Shown here one piece after another: positions 13,135 through 20,788 of a stretch of 21,103 bases of DNA. Location of the stretch: NCBI GenBank assembly GCA_039934475.1, contig JBDTMC010000085.1, positions 1 to 21,103 on the forward strand. The letters run 5' to 3'. Origin of the DNA: JBDTMC01 sp039934475 (GTDB lineage Bacteria; Acidobacteriota; Terriglobia; Bryobacterales; Bryobacteraceae). A model generated the notes under the pieces. The model worked only from the letters and a program-made list of their open reading frames with translations. It was not told the DNA's origin and did no database searches. Each line of letters starts with the position of its first letter. Within the stretch, counting starts at the first letter, position 1. A program made the position numbers and the translations under genes.

Positions 13135-16134
13135 TTACGGCGCGTTCTCCCGTGCACCCCTAATCCATTCCAGAATTACCTGGTATTCCGCGCTGCTCAA
13201 ACGGCCTGGCCAACGCTCGCCCCCATTGTGCGAAGTGCGAAACACGTCGCCATCTGAAGTGGTGCCGGGCAGCAATGGCTTCACGAGGATGAGGCTGTCG
13301 GCGGGGCTCGCCATATCCACTTTACGAGCTACCGCGGCGAAATTGGCATTCGCATCGGACCGCAGAGGGAACCGGGCGTTCGAAGCATGGCACATGGCGC
13401 ACGAACGTCCGTCGGGTCCCGGCTTTTGCAGAATTGGGTGGATGCGGTCACGGAAGAAATCGAAGTCCAACAGCTTCTCTGCGGCCAGTGCGGGCGCTTG
13501 GTTGTGTACCAGCGCGGCGCTCACCAGGCGCGTCCGCGGCACCGGTGAGGATGACAGGGAGGCGAGCGTCTCCCTGATCGCGGGGACGCTTCTCAGTCGA
13601 TCGTACTTCTGTGTCAGATCGAGTGCCGCAGCCTGCACCTGCGGATCGGAATCGCGCAGGCTCGCCAGCACAAATTCCTGCACGTAAGGAATCGAGAAGA
13701 GGTTGGTGTCGAGCGGCATCGGCACCGGGGGTGGGCTATATGCGCTGACTTGATCAAGCCGGAAAGCCACCCGCGCCGGGTCCATCGAATCCAGCAGCAG
13801 GCGGCGTGTTACGCCATTCGATGCGTTCAGGAATTGGATCGCCAGTACTACAACGTTCGGGTTGACTACATACCGTTGCAGAACCACGTCTACGCCGGCG
13901 CGCACGGTACCCGTGTCAGGCGCACGCATCGCATCCATCACCTGCGAGCGCATCAGCGGTCCATCGACGATGTGCGGAAAAACAGAAGCAGCGCGAAGGA
14001 CCTGCTCGTCCATACGCAGCATCAGCAGTCGCTCCATCGCGCCTTCCAGATAGGGTTCCCACGTGAAGGGTTCGCCCACATCAAGGGAGGCAAGTAACGG
14101 CAGCACGACGGCCAGTTTCTCGGGCTCCTGCGATTCCAGAATCTGCCGCACCGTAGCGCGCAGCTCTGTATTGACGGCCCGTCCGCGCGCCAGTGTCAGC
14201 CGTCCGCGCCGGCCTTCGCCGTAAGCTTCAACAATAGCCGGAGCGAACGCCGGGGGCAGTTTAAGAAGCGCCAATGTGAAGCCAGGCGTGAGGACATCGC
14301 TTAAAGCTGTGCCGGCGCGGATGGCCGCCGCCGTCAACTCCGAGTCTTTCGGATCGAGGCAGGCCGCAATCGTGGTTTCAAGAACCGCGCCTTCATCAGC
14401 CAGGATCTGAGGCGCATCCAGGTCATTGCCCGTACGCGGGTGCGCCACAAAACCATCCGTCCCCACAACCGCAGCCATGGCAGAGAGGATGCGCAGGCGC
14501 GTGGTTCGTGAGCCGGAGCGCAGCGCCTCCGCCAGCAGCGTTGCTTCGCGCTGACTGTCGGCGCGCAGCGCCTGTTCCACCCGCGCTTGATTTTCCGGTG
14601 TGCGGATGGACCTCTGCCATTCGCGGAGTTGCCCCAGGTTCTCGTCCAGCGTAGCGGACAGCGCCTCGATCAGCGGTTGCGCGTTCTCGCTGTCGCGCGC
14701 AAGACGAGCGACAAGGTCCGACTGCAATTGTTCGCGGCGGCCGGAACGCCAGGCGTCACTCGTTTGTGGAGGAATCGAAGTCAATGCCGGAGCTCGCCTG
14801 CGCGGCTGCGGATACAATTCACTCAACGCCATCACCGCGAACTGAGTGTCGCGAAAGGGAGTGTCGAAACCTTTGTAGTCGGGGGCGCCTTTCCAAGTGC
14901 CGTCGGCGCGCTGTGTCTCTAAGGCGTACCGCGCCAGTTTATCCACGGCCGGCCCACGATGTCCCGCCACCGCCAGCGCGTAAAGAGCATGAAAGCTGAT
15001 GAAGTCAGAGGATGGTGCGCCGCCCTTGAACTCCAGCGGGAACCGCCCGTCGGGACGTTGGTAGGCCAGTAATTGAGAGACTGCGGCAGCGGTTGGTTTC
15101 CCAATCCTCTTCAAAGCGACTAGCTGCCATGCGGCGTCGATAACGTTGGCCGGTTTACCCGCCGTCAGCAGCCGTTCCATGCACGCTGCCTGCTGCGGCC
15201 ACTTCGCGTTCTGCGGTTCCAGGCGCGCCGCCAGTTGGAACGTCTGCCAAGTCTGCAGTCCAATTTCGAAACCGCTGACATCGGGCCGCGCTCCGTCGGC
15301 TTCGGGACGCAGCGCGCCTGCGCCGCACTCGTCACTCAGCAATAAGAAACGCGCTCCGCCGAGGATGGCATCGCGGTCCTGCTCAATGCTTTCGCCCGCA
15401 CTTTCCCGGTGCATTGCCAAGAGAACAGGTACGCGGCTGGAGACGGTACGCGCTGAGTAGATCACTCGCGCCCAGTTGACGCCAGGGTGCCCGTACAACG
15501 GACGTGGATTATCGCGGATCCTGTCCATCATGCGGTCCAGGGCCTGCGATTCCTCAGCCGGATACCCATTCGCCTCCGCCGTCAAATAGGCGCGCGTCGT
15601 GAACTGTGTAATATGACAAGCGATACAAGCGCGGGCTTCGGGATGCTGTAACTGCCCTTCCTTCGATATGCCCCCACGCCGAGGCTGATTCGATAGCCAC
15701 GCATTCCCGCTTCGGATGAGCCACGACATGCCCGCACGGACGGCCTTACCGGCGTCGTCCTTCGTCGGGACATCGAGGAACTCCAGATCCAGCGTGCCTT
15801 CGGCCGTGGCGCGTGCCTCGTAAGTATGACCCTTGCGAATCAGGCCGCTTCGGAATGACCATATGCCGGGGTGTGTCTGGGTGTTTTCCGGTGTATAGGA
15901 GCGGACTTCATCCGGCCAGGCGTTGAGTGTCCCGTCAGTCGCTACTTCAGCTATCTCTAGATTCGCTGCCTGCGACGAGTAATTTCGGTACAGCGAAGCG
16001 TGAATGAGGTGGTCCGCGTCAGCGACAAAACGATAGGGCGCGGCCGGCTGAAGGGGCTGCCGTACGTTGGCGGCTTGAGTAAGTAAGGGTACGGAGAGCA
16101 GCGCGAAGATGAGGAGAAGCCGCCCATGGGACAT
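13135..16134 (-). CDS. Large exported diheme protein with terpenoid-cyclase-like toroid and helical repeats
   Basis: A 999-aa periplasmic protein of unknown function. The signal peptide is residues 1-21 (MSHGRLLLIFALLSVPLLTQ). Its order is: a beta-rich region (22-125); helices of an alpha/alpha toroid (about 130-440) with a heme site CIACH (C170, C173, H174) early in it and squalene-cyclase-like QW repeats AYQRPDGRF and ETQRADGTW; HEAT-like helical pairs (about 460-880); and a C-terminal cytochrome c domain with CAMCH (C912, C915, H916) and SHNGGERW. The layout resembles large Planctomycete and Acidobacterial cytochromes of uncertain role, which may serve extracellular oxidation or electron transfer. 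ATG 16134 has no Shine-Dalgarno, but GATACT lies six bases upstream. It stands alone: 122 bases before the next gene and divergent from the TIR operon. Confidence 0.82.
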   Translation of the reverse strand: MSHGRLLLIFALLSVPLLTQAANVRQPLQPAAPYRFVADADHLIHASLYRNYSSQAANLEIAEVATDGTLNAWPDEVRSYTPENTQTHPGIWSFRSGLIRKGHTYEARATAEGTLDLEFLDVPTKDDAGKAVRAGMSWLIRSGNAWLSNQPRRGGISKEGQLQHPEARACIACHITQFTTRAYLTAEANGYPAEESQALDRMMDRIRDNPRPLYGHPGVNWARVIYSARTVSSRVPVLLAMHRESAGESIEQDRDAILGGARFLLLSDECGAGALRPEADGARPDVSGFEIGLQTWQTFQLAARLEPQNAKWPQQAACMERLLTAGKPANVIDAAWQLVALKRIGKPTAAAVSQLLAYQRPDGRFPLEFKGGAPSSDFISFHALYALAVAGHRGPAVDKLARYALETQRADGTWKGAPDYKGFDTPFRDTQFAVMALSELYPQPRRRAPALTSIPPQTSDAWRSGRREQLQSDLVARLARDSENAQPLIEALSATLDENLGQLREWQRSIRTPENQARVEQALRADSQREATLLAEALRSGSRTTRLRILSAMAAVVGTDGFVAHPRTGNDLDAPQILADEGAVLETTIAACLDPKDSELTAAAIRAGTALSDVLTPGFTLALLKLPPAFAPAIVEAYGEGRRGRLTLARGRAVNTELRATVRQILESQEPEKLAVVLPLLASLDVGEPFTWEPYLEGAMERLLMLRMDEQVLRAASVFPHIVDGPLMRSQVMDAMRAPDTGTVRAGVDVVLQRYVVNPNVVVLAIQFLNASNGVTRRLLLDSMDPARVAFRLDQVSAYSPPPVPMPLDTNLFSIPYVQEFVLASLRDSDPQVQAAALDLTQKYDRLRSVPAIRETLASLSSSPVPRTRLVSAALVHNQAPALAAEKLLDFDFFRDRIHPILQKPGPDGRSCAMCHASNARFPLRSDANANFAAVARKVDMASPADSLILVKPLLPGTTSDGDVFRTSHNGGERWPGRLSSAEYQVILEWIRGARENAP

Positions 16135-16233
16135 ATCGAGAGTATCGCACGCGTTACTTGCGCGAGGCGAGGCGAGAGCCCGGCCGTAGCGAGTTTCCGA
16201 CTACCGACACGCTGGACAACCTCCAATGAGCCA

Positions 16234-16261
16234 ACGGCGCTCAGCCAGTCCGGCTCGCCGT
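16234..16261. other. Stem-loop in the cytochrome/TIR divergent intergenic region
   Basis: ACGGCG (16234-16239) pairs with CGCCGT (16256-16261); inside it AGCC pairs with GGCT around a five-base loop, leaving a three-base bulge. No T-run follows on either strand, so it is not a typical terminator. The 227-base gap 16135-16361 shows no other clear element apart from TATACT at 16342-16347. Confidence 0.3.
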
Positions 16262-16341
16262 CTATGTGTCAAGAAATATTTGAGAGCAGGGGTCGGAATG
16301 GCGCAAAACCATCTGAAGGTCCTTGGTTGACGGCTCTAGGA

Positions 16342-16347
16342 TATACT
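16342..16347 (+). promoter_or_regulatory. Possible -10 element of the TIR operon
   Basis: TATACT stands 14 bases before the preferred GTG start at 16362. No convincing -35 is found 16-18 bases upstream; TTGACG at 16327-16332 is only 9 bases away. A start near 16354 would give a leader of about eight bases, consistent with no ribosome site before the GTG. Confidence 0.3.
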
Positions 16348-16361
16348 CATCCCTGAACGTT

Positions 16362-17189
16362 GTGAGCCCCACCGAGACCCCCCATTTCGACGTCTTCCTC
16401 AGCTACCACAGCGGTGATGCCGCTTGGGTGACCGCCTTACGGTCCGCCCTCGTAGCCAGGAACCTCAAGGTGTGGCTGGACGCCGATCAGATCCTGCCCG
16501 GCGACCGCTATGCCGAGGTCTTGGAGCGAGGCTTAGAGGCCTCCCGGTCCGTCGCGCTCATCGTTTCCAGCGGTTCCCTGCAGTCCAACTGGGTGAAGGA
16601 AGAATACTACCGCGCCCTCGGCTTGGCGAATTCAAATGCCGCTCTTCGCCTGATTCCCGTTCTCATCGAAGCCGTGCCTGTGCCAGGATTTCTCAGCAGC
16701 CGCAGTTGGGCTGACTTTCGTGATCCCTCCAAGTTCGACGAGAGCCTCAATCGCTTGTGCCTGGGAATCACCGGTTCCGGCGTCCCGCCTCCTGCTGATG
16801 TGCCGGCGCGGCCGTCCGGCATGGACGAACTGCACTACTTGGATAATTCACTCCAGCGGGAGCAGCGTACGGTAACCCAACTGGGTCGTCTTCGATGGAT
16901 TGCTCCTGCCATCGGGTTGCTCCTTTTTGCCATCTTCTCGGCCCTGACTCCGGGCCTCGAGACGCCCCTACAGTTTTTGGCGGGCGTCGGATCGGTGCTC
17001 GTCACCGGGCTGATCGGTTGGGGCGCGACCGCGCGCCAACTCTCGGCTTCTGAAGTCAACATCCAACGGCTGAACTCGCTTAAGGACGGCCTGGATCTTT
17101 GCATGAGCAAGGCGGGTGCCGGCTGCCCCCTGTTGTGGACGGAATTCTGGCGCGTGGTCCATCGGAGCGCCGGCTTGGACACGGCTTAG
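16362..17189 (+). CDS. TIR-domain protein with two C-terminal membrane helices
   Basis: A 275-aa protein. Residues 8-135 form a TIR domain: FDVFLSYHSGD (9-19), KVWLDADQILPGDRY (36-50), the SVALIVSSGSLQSNWV strand and helix, and the candidate NAD-cleaving glutamate E80 in SNWVKEEYYRAL. Bacterial TIR domains commonly hydrolyse NAD+ or make signal nucleotides, often in phage defence. A linker rich in proline follows, then two hydrophobic helices (about 179-196 and 203-222), an amphipathic helix, and a short C-terminal part. The layout places the TIR in the cytoplasm, membrane-tethered. The start is uncertain: GTG 16362 gives the usual TIR beginning, while in-frame TTG 16323 has GAAGG only three bases away. 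Its stop TAG overlaps the AGGAGG of the next gene, so the two form an operon. Confidence 0.85.
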   Translation: MSPTETPHFDVFLSYHSGDAAWVTALRSALVARNLKVWLDADQILPGDRYAEVLERGLEASRSVALIVSSGSLQSNWVKEEYYRALGLANSNAALRLIPVLIEAVPVPGFLSSRSWADFRDPSKFDESLNRLCLGITGSGVPPPADVPARPSGMDELHYLDNSLQREQRTVTQLGRLRWIAPAIGLLLFAIFSALTPGLETPLQFLAGVGSVLVTGLIGWGATARQLSASEVNIQRLNSLKDGLDLCMSKAGAGCPLLWTEFWRVVHRSAGLDTA

Positions 17190-17201
17190 GAGGATCGAGC
17201 C

Positions 17202-17831
17202 ATGGACAATAACCTCGCACTCTTGCAGGACCTGGAACGCCGCGAGGCGGAGCGTCGACGGCGTGCGGGTCTTGCCGCCTGGGGTTCGGTAGGCCTTGCC
17301 GCGCTTGTGTTGGCGGTCTTGATCGCGGTCGGCTACCACCAGCTCGCCCAGGTACAGAAAGCAAAGAAGACGGCCGCCGATGAACTCCAGAAGCTGGCGT
17401 CGCAGGCTGCCATCCTCAATACTCAAATCAAATCCTTGCAGCTTGAAAGCAAACGGCTTGAGGACGACAAACAGCACTACCGGACCCTCGCCGGCGTGAA
17501 GGTTGTGTTCTACCGCGCCGAGGACAGTGACGTAATCCGTTCCGCCTTTGCAAAATTGGGACTGGACGTGGAACTCCGCGCCGGTGTGAAGACAATCTCC
17601 AAGCGCGCCGACACGCTGGCGTTCGGCCCGGAAGTGTCCGAGTCCGACTGCAAAGCCGTCGCCGCCGCCTTGGTCACTGCCGGATTCCCACTTCGCCGCA
17701 TCGCACCCGCCGAGAAGATCACTGAGGCCCGGCTCTTGCAGATATATGCCTCCGCCAAGACTCTTGTCGGCGCGCCCCTATACACGGTTGACCGATTGCA
17801 GCATGAGCCGGTTTGCCGCAGCGGTAGCTAA
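17202..17831 (+). CDS. Single-pass membrane protein with coiled coil and unassigned C-terminal domain, partner of the TIR protein
   Basis: A 209-aa protein I cannot name. The N-terminus is charged (LERREAERRRR), followed by one membrane helix (residues 24-44) and a coiled coil (about 48-95, with heptads in AADELQKLASQAAILNTQIK). Next is a compact alpha/beta-looking domain (98-172) with VKVVFYRAEDSDV and FGPEVSESDCKAVAAALVTA, ending RIAPAEK; a short helical tail follows. The arginine cluster before the helix predicts N-inside and C-terminal domain outside. The domain faintly recalls small modules I have seen beside TIR and caspase-like proteins, but I cannot identify it. ATG 17202 follows AGGAGG (17188-17193) by eight bases; that site overlaps the TIR stop. 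It probably senses or scaffolds for the TIR protein; this is inference from the operon. Confidence 0.82.
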   Translation: MDNNLALLQDLERREAERRRRAGLAAWGSVGLAALVLAVLIAVGYHQLAQVQKAKKTAADELQKLASQAAILNTQIKSLQLESKRLEDDKQHYRTLAGVKVVFYRAEDSDVIRSAFAKLGLDVELRAGVKTISKRADTLAFGPEVSESDCKAVAAALVTAGFPLRRIAPAEKITEARLLQIYASAKTLVGAPLYTVDRLQHEPVCRSGS

Positions 17832-17832
17832 T

Positions 17833-19506
17833 CTAAATCCGAAATCGACCCAGTGCCCCCTTGAGCCCTTCGGCCACATCCGACAATTCACCGGAACTCA
17901 CCCGCACGTTTTCGCTCGCCCCCGCCATGTCTTTCGCTGCCGCGTCGACACCGGCGATTTGAGTGGCGATTTCCTGCGATGCCAGCGAAGTCTCCGATAC
18001 TCTGTGCGCTGATTCCTGAACCCCGGAAGAAGCGTCGGAGATACTGCGTGAAATGTCTTTGGTAACCGTGGCCTGCTCCTCAATGGCCGCCGCAATCGTG
18101 GCCACGATCTCACTCACCTCCCGAATCACCGACGACACCCGGCTGATCTCCGCTATGGACGAGGCAGTCGAAGACTGCACGCCCGCTATCCTTCCTTTGA
18201 TGTCTTCGGTAGCCGTGGCGGTCTGCCTCGCCAACTCTTTGATCTCATTGGCAACTACGGCGAACCCCTTACCCGCCGCTCCTGCCCGTGCCGCCTCGAT
18301 GGTGGCATTGAGGGCTAATAGGTTTGTTTGCGCCGAGATTTCTGTAATGGATTCCGTTACTTTGTCGATCTCTTGCGCCGCCAGTCCCAACTGTTGCATC
18401 TGGTCTGTGATCACACTCGCCTGCCGTGTGGCATCACCAGTTATTTGTCGCGCCCGTTCTGAGTTCACCGCGATCTCATTGATCGTGGCCGTCATCTCCG
18501 CAGTTGCGGCGGCCACATTGCTCAGCTGCGTGGTTGTCTGCTCCATCCCATTGGCCACAGATACCGCGTTCGCACTCATCTCTTCGCTGGCTGCCGCCAC
18601 CGATGTCGCACGGCTCGCCACTCCCTGGGAACTCCCCGACATCTGCTCTGACGTTGCCGACAAGGATGCCGATGAGCTGGCCAGCGTTGTAATGCCACTC
18701 GCGATCTCCGAGAGCGTCTTTCGTAGACTGACGGACACCGCCTGAACCGCACGCATCATCCCGCCAAACTCGTCACCACGCTGCAGGTGCTTCGGATCCA
18801 CCTCTCGTGTGATCGAACCGTCTGCGATTTCTCCCAGGTGCACCAGCGTTGCCTGTAATGGTTGGGTAATGCTGCGAGCCAGTGCAATGCCGAAGGTGAC
18901 ACTGACAATCAAAGTGACCAGTGAGAATAGACCCAGCGCCTCGGCAACCCGTGCCTTCTTGGACTCGATTTCCGCGCGGTGCTCATCGATATGCTTCTCG
19001 CCCGGCCGGACGAAGTCTTCTTTGGCCGCGTCAAACTCGCTGAAAGCCGGCAGCAGAGCCTGCCGGTACACCTCCAGTGCAAGTTGGCCCTTTCCTTGCT
19101 GCTTCAGATCGATGATCTGGTCGATAATTCTCTCCAGGTCTCCGACGGTCGCCAATAGTTTCGCCAGCGCCCGCCGATCGTCCGCCGACTTCGTCAACTC
19201 ATCCACCATTTTGAGGTGTTGCGCATACTCCGATCGAGCCTCCGCAATCCGTTTGGTTTGCTCCCCGACGTCGGTATGCTGCAACAGGTCTCCCACTAGC
19301 GCCACGTTCGTACTCAAGTGGCCGCCGGCGTCGGCGACGTTGTACATGCGCCACAACTCATCGGACGTCTCGACCGAAACACGGTGCAGGGCCTGGGTGC
19401 CCCACAGACTTACCGCCACGATGCACGCCAGCTGCAATGCTGCCCCTCCCACCAACAACAGAAACTTCTTACCGATACCAATATTCGAAAGAATTCGCGA
19501 AATCAA
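17833..19506 (-). CDS. Methyl-accepting chemotaxis protein
   Basis: A 557-aa chemoreceptor. Membrane helix 1 (about 14-36) and helix 2 (about 189-210) enclose a helical periplasmic domain of four-helix-bundle type (40-188), which binds a small ligand or a binding protein. The HAMP domain is about 211-265. The cytoplasmic signalling hairpin carries the invariant tip with QTNLLALNATIEAARAG, FAVVANEIKELARQ, flanked by glutamine/glutamate-rich methylation helices. There is no C-terminal pentapeptide for CheR/CheB docking. No che genes are nearby, so it feeds an array encoded elsewhere. The start is TTG 19506, with GGGAG six bases upstream; no better start precedes it. It lies 35 bases after the OprB-like gene and may share its message. 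Its stop is one base from that of the TIR-partner gene. Confidence 0.95.
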   Translation of the reverse strand: MISRILSNIGIGKKFLLLVGGAALQLACIVAVSLWGTQALHRVSVETSDELWRMYNVADAGGHLSTNVALVGDLLQHTDVGEQTKRIAEARSEYAQHLKMVDELTKSADDRRALAKLLATVGDLERIIDQIIDLKQQGKGQLALEVYRQALLPAFSEFDAAKEDFVRPGEKHIDEHRAEIESKKARVAEALGLFSLVTLIVSVTFGIALARSITQPLQATLVHLGEIADGSITREVDPKHLQRGDEFGGMMRAVQAVSVSLRKTLSEIASGITTLASSSASLSATSEQMSGSSQGVASRATSVAAASEEMSANAVSVANGMEQTTTQLSNVAAATAEMTATINEIAVNSERARQITGDATRQASVITDQMQQLGLAAQEIDKVTESITEISAQTNLLALNATIEAARAGAAGKGFAVVANEIKELARQTATATEDIKGRIAGVQSSTASSIAEISRVSSVIREVSEIVATIAAAIEEQATVTKDISRSISDASSGVQESAHRVSETSLASQEIATQIAGVDAAAKDMAGASENVRVSSGELSDVAEGLKGALGRFRI

Positions 19507-19541
19507 TTGCTTCTCCCTATCCAGAGACTGCGTGCGCCCTG

Positions 19542-20687
19542 CTAGCGCTCTGGCGGTGGCGTTGCCAGGTTCATCAGCAACCGCACCGAGGCGATTGTCA
19601 CCGTCGGCGCGCTCACCACGCCTGCCGGTCTTACCACATGCTGGATATCGGCCTTGATCGCGAAATACTTGCTAAGGGGAATCCTGTAGTACAGCTCGTA
19701 AATCCGTTCCACTCGAAGTGCCTCACCATCGCCCACCGGCTGTAGTCCAAGCACGGCAAAGCCGATAGAGTCTTTAGCACGGCGCCCCACGCCGAGCCAG
19801 GTGAAGCCATATGCCGAATGTGTGGATGCCGGTGCCAGCAGCGCGTCCGCCGTAGCGAAGCGCGCAAATAGCCGCAATCCGCGATCGTCGCCCATTCGCA
19901 GCACGCTCTGTTCGACGATAAAATAGGATCCCGACGTTCCGGCAATTGCGGTCGGCCCCCCCCTGCTGGACGTGGTGCTCCAATGCCCATACGCGGCGCG
20001 CCCGCTCTTACGCCCCGCCCATCGCGTCCGAATCTCAGTGACGGCGTACGTTCCGCCTTCCGCCATCCGATACACGCCGGCTCCACCGCTCAGCCACGGC
20101 TTCACATCGGCGAATACATTGGCGCTCGCCGCGCCACCCGGGTACGTGGGCATCGTCCACAGCGCTGGACTCACCCCCAGCGACGCATTCGACATGTCGC
20201 CGGCAAACTCGATCACCGCGAATTCGGTGTTGGCGTCTACTTTCCCCACCTTCAGCCGCACTTTGCCCCACAACGGCTGTTCCACCCACGCTTCACGCCA
20301 ATGCCGGAACGACGGCGCGCTGAGGCTCGAAAACCCCTGCATGTCCGGTTCTAGACATTCGCGGGTGCGATTCAGCAGACTGTACCGCGCCGCAAACTTG
20401 GTCCCCTTCAAGCCTCCTTTCGAGTTGGGTTGCCAGCTCAGGTCGAAGTCCGTGAGGCTGTGTACCAAGGGCGCCTTCCTGGGACTGGCGTCGCCTTCGG
20501 CCATTTCCAGGTTCTGCGTGACCGCAAGTTGTATTCCGTTGGACTGGAGCCATCGCGCCGCCATGCCCGCTCGCTCCCCAAGTGTCGATTTTGTCTCCTC
20601 CTCAGCCCCTCGAGCCGGAATGCTTACGAACAGCGCCAGGACAAATGTACACGCGATGAATTGCCGCCGGGTCACATAGCCCCTCAT
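19542..20687 (-). CDS. OprB-type carbohydrate-selective porin
   Basis: A 381-aa outer-membrane porin. The signal peptide is residues 1-28 (MRGYVTRRQFIACTF ... PARGA); its TRRQFIA looks a little like a Tat motif, but outer-membrane porins use Sec, so I treat it as chance. The barrel has the OprB signs: FAARYSLLNR, WREAWVEQPLWGKVRLKVGK with VDANTEF, and the closing YELYYRIPLSKYFAIKADIQ followed by HVVRPAG. OprB proteins let mono- and oligosaccharides cross the outer membrane. ATG 20687 is chosen over TTG 20693, two codons earlier. The chemoreceptor gene follows at 35 bases, suggesting joint uptake and taxis for the same compound. The PadR gene is divergent, and a palindromic site lies 20-37 bases upstream of the start. 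Confidence 0.87.
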   Translation of the reverse strand: MRGYVTRRQFIACTFVLALFVSIPARGAEEETKSTLGERAGMAARWLQSNGIQLAVTQNLEMAEGDASPRKAPLVHSLTDFDLSWQPNSKGGLKGTKFAARYSLLNRTRECLEPDMQGFSSLSAPSFRHWREAWVEQPLWGKVRLKVGKVDANTEFAVIEFAGDMSNASLGVSPALWTMPTYPGGAASANVFADVKPWLSGGAGVYRMAEGGTYAVTEIRTRWAGRKSGRAAYGHWSTTSSRGGPTAIAGTSGSYFIVEQSVLRMGDDRGLRLFARFATADALLAPASTHSAYGFTWLGVGRRAKDSIGFAVLGLQPVGDGEALRVERIYELYYRIPLSKYFAIKADIQHVVRPAGVVSAPTVTIASVRLLMNLATPPPER

Positions 20688-20706
20688 CGGCAAACGGTTG
20701 ACAATT

Positions 20707-20724
20707 GTGACAAAATGCTGTCAC
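20707..20724. promoter_or_regulatory. Palindromic candidate operator GTGACA-N6-TGTCAC
   Basis: A perfect inverted repeat, GTGACA and TGTCAC around AAATGC, between the divergent OprB-like and PadR genes. The 8-bp palindrome ACAATTGT (20701-20708) and a TTGACA (20698-20703) sit beside it. The TTGACA has no matching -10 at 16-18 bases, so I assign no promoter. A PadR dimer could bind such a site; described PadR sites are often ATGT-N8-ACAT, so another regulator is possible. Confidence 0.45.
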
Positions 20725-20788
20725 TCCGGGTTCCTATTGCATTCCCATAAGAAGCATGCCATCCTACCTATGGGAGAGCCATACCGGA

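Noticed and set aside
16327..16347. TTGACG and TATACT as a full promoter for the TIR operon
   Set aside because: The spacer is only 9 bases; only the -10-like box is kept, at low confidence.
19521..19553. CCAGAG/CTCTGG inverted repeat between the porin and chemoreceptor genes
   Set aside because: Six-base arms with a 21-base loop and no T-run; too weak for a terminator.
18053..19657. Two long plus-strand open frames opposite the chemoreceptor
   Set aside because: They are Ala/Ser/Ile-rich mirror frames of the highly patterned receptor helices and have no independent support.
20659..20687. Tat signal in the OprB-like porin
   Set aside because: TRRQFIA is suggestive, but porins must be exported unfolded through Sec to be inserted by BAM.
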